Shown one piece after another: positions 6,310 through 9,785 of a DNA stretch of 9,785 bases. The stretch spans positions 1-9,785 of the forward strand of contig DAOWKS010000025.1 in the NCBI GenBank assembly GCA_030643665.1. The letters are read 5' to 3'. The position numbers and the translations under genes were made by a program. The notes beneath the pieces were generated by a model, which made no database searches, was not told the origin of the DNA, and saw only the letters and a list, made by a program, of their open reading frames with translations. The number at the start of each line of letters is the position of its first letter. The first letter of the stretch is position 1. The DNA comes from a bacterium (GTDB lineage Bacteria > Patescibacteriota > Minisyncoccia > Minisyncoccales > JAGMAB01).

Positions 6310-8352
6310 TTATTTTCTTACTTCCCATTCCGGGTCTTTTTCTAATGTCTTAATGATTTTATCTTGAATTATATCTATCTCTTTACTGGTTAGAGTTCTG
6401 TTTTCTGCCTGATAAATTATATGAAAAGCAAAATTCTTTTTGCCTTCCTGTATTTCCTCGCCTTCATAAATATCAAAAAGAGCAACATCTCGCACTAATT
6501 TTTTGCCAGCAATATTGATTTTATTCAAAACATCTACAACTTTGATTTCTCTTGGCACTAAAACAGCCAAATCCCGAACAGCAGACGGATAAAGAGAAAT
6601 TGGCTGATACATTATTTCTTCCGAGCAATGTTTTTGTAATTTTTCAAAATCAATAGCAAAAACGCAAACTTTTTTTTCAATATCTAATTGAGCCAGAATT
6701 TCCGCGGAAATCTCTCCTAAAATTCCAATTCCCTTACCATTAATTTTAATTTCAGCGCATTTTTGAGAACAATGAATCAATTCCTTACAATTATTATACA
6801 AAACATTGCTTATTCCTAATTTGTTTAATAATGAATCAATAATTCCTTTTGTTTGATAAAACATATCATCCCCTGTCAAAATTCCGGTGAGCATTCTTTT
6901 TTCCTCTACCCCTGTTTTTATCCCTGATCTAAAAACTTTCCCTAATTCAAAAATCTTAATCTCATTAAAAAGCTTTTGGTTTTTCTGAATATTTTTTAAT
7001 AAATTAGAGATTAAACAAGGCCTTAAATATCTTTGTTCAGCGCTTAACGGGTTTTCTAATTCAATAACCGCTGTTTTATGTTTATTAGACTGATATACGC
7101 TTATATCTTTCTCATTTACAAACGAATAATTATAAACTTCCGTGAACCCGGTTTCTTTCAAAATGTTTTTAACTTTTTTTTGCCAAAAACAATCTATGTT
7201 TCTTTTTGGCGGTATTAAAACAGCCAAAGGGAAAACAGGTTTAATACGCTCATAACCGTAAATTCTGCCTATTTCTTCAATTAAATCTTCCTGTATAGAT
7301 AAATCCAATCTAAAAGTAGGTATCTCTATATTTAGAATTTTTAATTTTATCCCGCTTTTAGCGGGATTCAAACCTAATGATTTTAAGATTTTGATGACTT
7401 CTTTTTTAGAAATTTTTACTCCTAATAATTGCTCAACATAAGCAACATCTAATTTTATTGTTTTGGGAAGAACTTTTTTCACATAGAAATCAACCAATCC
7501 TTGTGTAATTTTTCCGCCGGCTATTTCTTGAATTAAACAAGCAGCTCTGTTTATCGCTTGTTCGGTTAAATTTATGTCAAGGCAATGTTCAAAACGGAGC
7601 GAGGCATCGGTCTGGAGTTTTAATTTCTGCCGAGCTTTTCTGATTGTTTTGGCTTCAAAATTAGCTGCTTCTAAAACAATTGTTTTTGTCTTATTATCAA
7701 TTTCGGCATTTTTCCCGCCTTTAATGCCGGCAATAGCCAAAGGACTTTTCTCATCGGCAATAATTAAAATATCCTGAGCCAAATCATATTTATTATTATC
7801 CAAAGTAATTATTTTCTCTCCTTTTTTCGCCTTTCTCACAATAATTTTTTTGCCTGAAATTTTATCCAAATCAAAAGCGTGCATCGGTTGGCCTGTTTCC
7901 AACATCACATAATTTGCCGCATCAACAACATTATTAATTAGCTGTAATCCGCAAACCTTTAATCTTTCTTTTATGTATTTTGGCGACTCGCCTACCTTAA
8001 CGTCAGTAATTACTCTGGCAGTATATCTTGAACAAGCAATTTTATCTTTAATCTCTATTGAAACAAAATCTTTAGTTTTTCCATTTGGGCGAGAAATGTT
8101 CTCGCCCAATATTAAACTTGAATCTTGATAGTTTAAACCAGTAATCGCAGATATCTCCCGGGCAATACCTATATGAGAAAAACAATCCGGCGCCCGATTT
8201 GGCAAAATATCAATATCTAACCGCCAATCCTTGCCTGTTTTTTTTACCTCTTCTATTTCAAAACTGCGCATAGTTAAAATCTCTGCCAGTTTTTCCGGCT
8301 TTGGTAGTTTCTTTTTGAAATATGATTGCAGCCAATTGTATGAAAATATCAT
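6310..8352 (-). CDS. pheT: Phenylalanine--tRNA ligase beta subunit, short form without the EMAPII-like domain
   Basis: PheT forms an (alpha-beta)2 enzyme with PheS that charges tRNA-Phe, and it carries the editing site for mis-charged Tyr. The product is 680 aa against about 795 in E. coli. The N-terminal B1 strand-helix part (MIFSYNWLQSYF to EIEEVKK, about 1-38) runs straight into KDWRLDIDILPNRAPDC (41-57), which in full-length PheT comes only after the OB-fold tRNA-binding domain. About 100 residues are therefore missing. The rest is complete: B3/B4 editing domain with MHAFD (157-161), GIKGG (209-213) and TDASLRFE (248-255); B5 (about 290-375); the catalytic-like core; and the C-terminal anticodon-binding domain (about 583-680, YPSAVRDLAVLVP). 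It starts 6 nt after the pheS stop. Two perfect short palindromes lie in frame, at residues 82-90 and 329-335. Confidence 0.95.
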   Translation of the reverse strand: MIFSYNWLQSYFKKKLPKPEKLAEILTMRSFEIEEVKKTGKDWRLDIDILPNRAPDCFSHIGIAREISAITGLNYQDSSLILGENISRPNGKTKDFVSIEIKDKIACSRYTARVITDVKVGESPKYIKERLKVCGLQLINNVVDAANYVMLETGQPMHAFDLDKISGKKIIVRKAKKGEKIITLDNNKYDLAQDILIIADEKSPLAIAGIKGGKNAEIDNKTKTIVLEAANFEAKTIRKARQKLKLQTDASLRFEHCLDINLTEQAINRAACLIQEIAGGKITQGLVDFYVKKVLPKTIKLDVAYVEQLLGVKISKKEVIKILKSLGLNPAKSGIKLKILNIEIPTFRLDLSIQEDLIEEIGRIYGYERIKPVFPLAVLIPPKRNIDCFWQKKVKNILKETGFTEVYNYSFVNEKDISVYQSNKHKTAVIELENPLSAEQRYLRPCLISNLLKNIQKNQKLFNEIKIFELGKVFRSGIKTGVEEKRMLTGILTGDDMFYQTKGIIDSLLNKLGISNVLYNNCKELIHCSQKCAEIKINGKGIGILGEISAEILAQLDIEKKVCVFAIDFEKLQKHCSEEIMYQPISLYPSAVRDLAVLVPREIKVVDVLNKINIAGKKLVRDVALFDIYEGEEIQEGKKNFAFHIIYQAENRTLTSKEIDIIQDKIIKTLEKDPEWEVRK
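7349..7367. repeat. 19-bp perfect palindrome inside pheT
   Basis: Arms ATCCCGCT and AGCGGGAT (8 bp, mostly G:C) flank a 3-nt loop. It encodes residues 329-335 (NPAKSGI) within the B5 domain. No T-run follows on either strand, so it is not a terminator. The GC-rich arms stand out from the surrounding AT-rich coding sequence. Confidence 0.8.
8085..8109. repeat. 25-bp perfect palindrome inside pheT
   Basis: Arms TTGGGCGAGAA and TTCTCGCCCAA (11 bp without a mismatch) flank a 3-nt loop. It encodes residues 82-90 (LGENISRPN), in the linker between the N-terminal part and the editing domain. No T-run follows on either strand. The GGGCGA...TCGCCC core resembles short palindromes I recall from intergenic regions of other bacteria, which would fit an inserted repeat; that is inference. 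Confidence 0.85.
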
Positions 8353-8358
8353 AATATA

Positions 8359-9390
8359 TTAAAATTGCTGTAAAAATCTAAGGTCGCCACCATAAAAAAG
8401 TCGGATGTCCTGGATTTTATATTTCATTATTGCCAATCTGTCCATTCCCACACCAAAAGCAAAACCCTGCCAGAATTTTGGATTTAATCCGACGGCTTTC
8501 AACACATTAGGATGGACCATACCGGCTCCCAATGTTTCCACCCACCCGGTTTGCGCGCAAACGCTGCAGCCCTTACCAAGGCAATTAACACAGTTTATAT
8601 CTATTTCAAAACTTGGTTCGGTAAAAGGAAAATAAGAAGGTCTAAGGCGAATTTTTATTTCTTTTTCAAAAAATCTTTTAAAAAATTCTCCAATAATCGC
8701 TTTAAAATTCGCAACGCTTACTTTTCCTTTTTTATCTATCATTAAACCCTCTATATGATAAAAGTTAACTTCGTGGCCGGCATCAGTTGCCTCGTGGCGA
8801 AAAACTCTACCGGGAACAATTATCCGCAACGGCGGCTGGTTCTTCTCCATATATCTGATTTGGACGGGCGAAGTATGAGTTCGCAATAATAATTTTTTTT
8901 GCTTTAAATAGAAAGTATCCCATAAATCCCTGGCCGGATGTTCTTTAGGAATGTTTAAAGCGTCAAAGTTATACCATTCGCTTTCAACTTCAGGACCCTC
9001 CACTACTGAAAATCCCATTGACTGGAAAATTTCTTCAACTTTTCTTCTGACTAAAGTTAAAGGATGCAGATGTCCTAAATCCTGTTTTTTTCCCGGAACG
9101 GTAATATCAAAACCTGTATCTTGTATCTTGAAGCTTGAAGCTTGAAGCTTGTGTTTTTGCTCTTGTATAATTAATTCCAGGTCTTTTTTTATCTGATTGG
9201 CTATTTTACCTTGAGTTTTTCTTTCTTTTATCGGCAAATTTTTTAATGAACGTAAAATCAGGGTAAGTTCACCCTTCTTACCTAAATATTTCTTAAAAAT
9301 ATCGTCTAAATCTTTTAAATTTTTGGCAGATTTTATATCTTTTCGGGCTGTAATTTCAAGCTTTTTTAACTCCATATGTATCTTTATCAT
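8359..9390 (-). CDS. pheS: Phenylalanine--tRNA ligase alpha subunit
   Basis: PheS carries the catalytic class II synthetase site that activates Phe and transfers it to tRNA-Phe. The 343-aa product has an N-terminal coiled-coil region that binds tRNA (about 1-80), then a linker, then the catalytic core. Motif 1 lies around HPLTLVRRKVEEIF and EGPEVESEWYNFDALN (109-146), motif 2 is FRHEATDAGHEVNFYHIEG (197-215), and motif 3 is FGVGMDRLAIMKY (312-324). The end DIRLFYGGDLRFLQQF is typical. Four cysteines, C267, C270, C275 and C278, form a CxxC...CxxC pair as in many non-enteric PheS proteins and may bind zinc. The linker (81-92, KLQASSFKIQDT) is encoded by a heptanucleotide repeat. The ATG at 9390 has only a distant AGGT upstream; an alternative ATG at 9375 would start MELKKLEI. 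First gene of the main cluster. Confidence 0.96.
   Translation of the reverse strand: MIKIHMELKKLEITARKDIKSAKNLKDLDDIFKKYLGKKGELTLILRSLKNLPIKERKTQGKIANQIKKDLELIIQEQKHKLQASSFKIQDTGFDITVPGKKQDLGHLHPLTLVRRKVEEIFQSMGFSVVEGPEVESEWYNFDALNIPKEHPARDLWDTFYLKQKKLLLRTHTSPVQIRYMEKNQPPLRIIVPGRVFRHEATDAGHEVNFYHIEGLMIDKKGKVSVANFKAIIGEFFKRFFEKEIKIRLRPSYFPFTEPSFEIDINCVNCLGKGCSVCAQTGWVETLGAGMVHPNVLKAVGLNPKFWQGFAFGVGMDRLAIMKYKIQDIRLFYGGDLRFLQQF
9115..9149. repeat. Heptanucleotide tandem repeat inside pheS
   Basis: Five 7-nt units lie in register on the plus strand: TGTATCT twice, then TGAAGCT three times, with a partial unit (TG) after them. They encode PheS residues 81-92, the linker between the tRNA-binding coiled coil and the catalytic core. 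Seven is not a multiple of three, so gain or loss of one unit would shift the pheS frame; only changes of three units keep it. Confidence 0.85.
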
Positions 9391-9423
9391 AACTTATTTT
9401 TTACCTAAAAGCAATTATTTTTC

Positions 9424-9432
9424 TGTGGATAA
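9424..9432 (-). promoter_or_regulatory. DnaA box upstream of pheS
   Basis: TTATCCACA on the minus strand is an exact match to the bacterial DnaA-box consensus. It lies 33 nt before the pheS start, in the short gap after the tRNA-Asp terminator where the promoter of the main cluster should be. It is the only perfect copy noticed here, so it is not an origin; it could let DnaA act on the operon containing gyrB. The match is certain; function is inference. Confidence 0.45.
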
Positions 9433-9448
9433 ACCCCGTAGAAAAAAC

Positions 9449-9475
9449 AAAAAAAAGCCGGATTTTTAATCCGGC
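9449..9475 (-). terminator. Rho-independent terminator after tRNA-Asp
   Basis: A perfect 8-bp stem (GCCGGATT / AATCCGGC, 9457-9464 and 9468-9475) with a 3-nt loop is followed on the minus strand by eight T's, then G and more T's. It starts 12 nt after the tRNA-Asp 3' end and separates that gene from the pheS cluster. On the plus strand only four T's follow, so it might also stop transcription coming from the other side, less well. Confidence 0.88.
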
Positions 9476-9487
9476 TTTTCTCTTCTG

Positions 9488-9561
9488 CGGGAGCGACCGG
9501 ACTTGAACCGGCAACCTCTTCCGTGACAAGGAAGCAATCTAACCAATTGATCTACGCCCCC
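9488..9561 (-). tRNA. tRNA-Asp (anticodon GTC)
   Basis: The minus strand folds into a 74-nt cloverleaf. The acceptor stem is GGGGGCG with CGCTCCC (one G:T pair). The D arm is GATC...GATT. The anticodon stem CTTCC/GGAAG closes the loop TTGTCAC with anticodon GTC. The variable loop is AGGTT, and the T arm is GCCGG-TTCAAGT-CCGGT. The base after the acceptor stem is G, the G73 that aspartyl-tRNA synthetase recognises. The next bases are CAG, so the 3' CCA is not encoded and must be added by a nucleotidyltransferase. A TAAAAT sequence about 6 nt upstream may be its -10 box. Confidence 0.96.
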
Positions 9562-9566
9562 AAATT

Positions 9567-9572
9567 ATTTTA
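9567..9572 (-). promoter_or_regulatory. Possible -10 box of tRNA-Asp
   Basis: TAAAAT on the minus strand ends 5 nt before the tRNA 5' end, so a transcript would begin near the first tRNA base. No convincing -35 box was found, and the tRNA may instead be co-transcribed with the gene upstream. Confidence 0.25.
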
Positions 9573-9584
9573 ACTAATAACCTC

Positions 9585-9785
9585 CTAAATCTTAAGTTTT
9601 TCTCCTGAATATGGAAATTCAAAATAACTAGCTTCTCCAATTTGTCCTGGTATTTCCCAAAGAAGTCGTTTATGAGTACCAAAAGAAATTCTATATGTCT
9701 CAAATCCTTTTTCTTTTAATCGTTCAACCAACTTTTCAAATATTTCTTTTGACTTTTTTGGTTCTTCAATTCTATTTGATAAATG
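9585..9785 (-). CDS. Unrecognised protein, C-terminal 66 residues (gene cut by the window edge)
   Basis: An open frame enters from the right edge and ends at a TAG (9585-9587), 23 nt before tRNA-Asp. The visible part starts with a charged amphipathic helix (EEPKKSKEIFEKLVERLKEK) followed by GFETYRISFGTHKRLLW, the stretch EIPGQIGEASYFEFPYSG, and a KLKI end. The alternating pattern looks like an alpha/beta domain edge, and the composition is that of a real coding sequence. I do not recognise a family. An AGGAGG sequence overlaps the stop codon, although no start codon follows at usable distance. Confidence 0.6.
   Translation of the reverse strand, partial: HLSNRIEEPKKSKEIFEKLVERLKEKGFETYRISFGTHKRLLWEIPGQIGEASYFEFPYSGEKLKI

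Noticed and set aside
6310..6328. gyrB starting at the upstream ATG (6328) and overlapping pheT by 19 nt
   Set aside because: The added MGSKKII has no counterpart in the family, and the ATG at 6307, 2 nt after the pheT stop, fits the tight-junction style of the cluster better.
8549..8562. 14-bp loopless palindrome GTTTGCGCGCAAAC in pheS
   Set aside because: It lies over the conserved Cys-Ala-Gln-Thr segment of the presumed zinc motif, so protein constraint can explain most of it; not enough to call a site.
9391..9456. Origin of replication near the DnaA box and gyrB
   Set aside because: Only one DnaA box was noticed, with no box cluster and no dnaA, dnaN or recF genes in the window.

Overview
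The window is AT-rich and densely packed, and almost everything is on the minus strand. It reads like a piece of a streamlined bacterial chromosome, most likely from Patescibacteria (CPR; Parcubacteria or Microgenomates type). This rests on short housekeeping proteins, tight or overlapping gene junctions, very few Shine-Dalgarno sites, a tRNA without encoded CCA, an unusual order of core genes, a PheT lacking its tRNA-binding OB domain and a two-domain ThyX-like protein. The placement is inference; no rRNA or marker search could be run.

Right to left, in the direction of transcription: an unrecognised gene end (9585-9785) is followed by tRNA-Asp(GTC) (9488-9561) and a strong terminator (9457-9475). 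The main cluster then runs pheS, pheT, gyrB, secE, nusG, rplK, dcd and a thyX-like gene (9390 to 989). Every junction in it is between a 4-nt overlap and a 7-nt gap, except secE-nusG, where 42 nt hold tandem small hairpins. No terminator hairpin was seen inside the cluster or just after the thyX-like gene. A Nudix hydrolase gene (257-892) has its own -10-like box and Shine-Dalgarno site and ends in a terminator overlapping its stop codon. The 5' part of a HAD-type phosphatase gene (1-170) follows, with a -10 box placed as for a leaderless mRNA.

The cluster combines Phe-tRNA charging (PheS/PheT), DNA supercoiling (GyrB), secretion (SecE), transcription elongation (NusG), the ribosomal stalk base (L11) and deoxyuridine/thymidine nucleotide supply (Dcd and ThyX-like). 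The secE-nusG-rplK core is the usual bacterial arrangement, but rplA does not follow rplK; dcd and the thyX-like gene take its place.

Most worth following up: the two ThyX-fold halves have lost complementary parts of the active-site signature; PheT lacks the EMAPII-like domain; perfect short palindromes and a heptanucleotide repeat sit in frame inside pheT and pheS at linkers; and a perfect DnaA box lies just upstream of pheS. I saw no CRISPR array, insertion sequence, defence system or phage gene.
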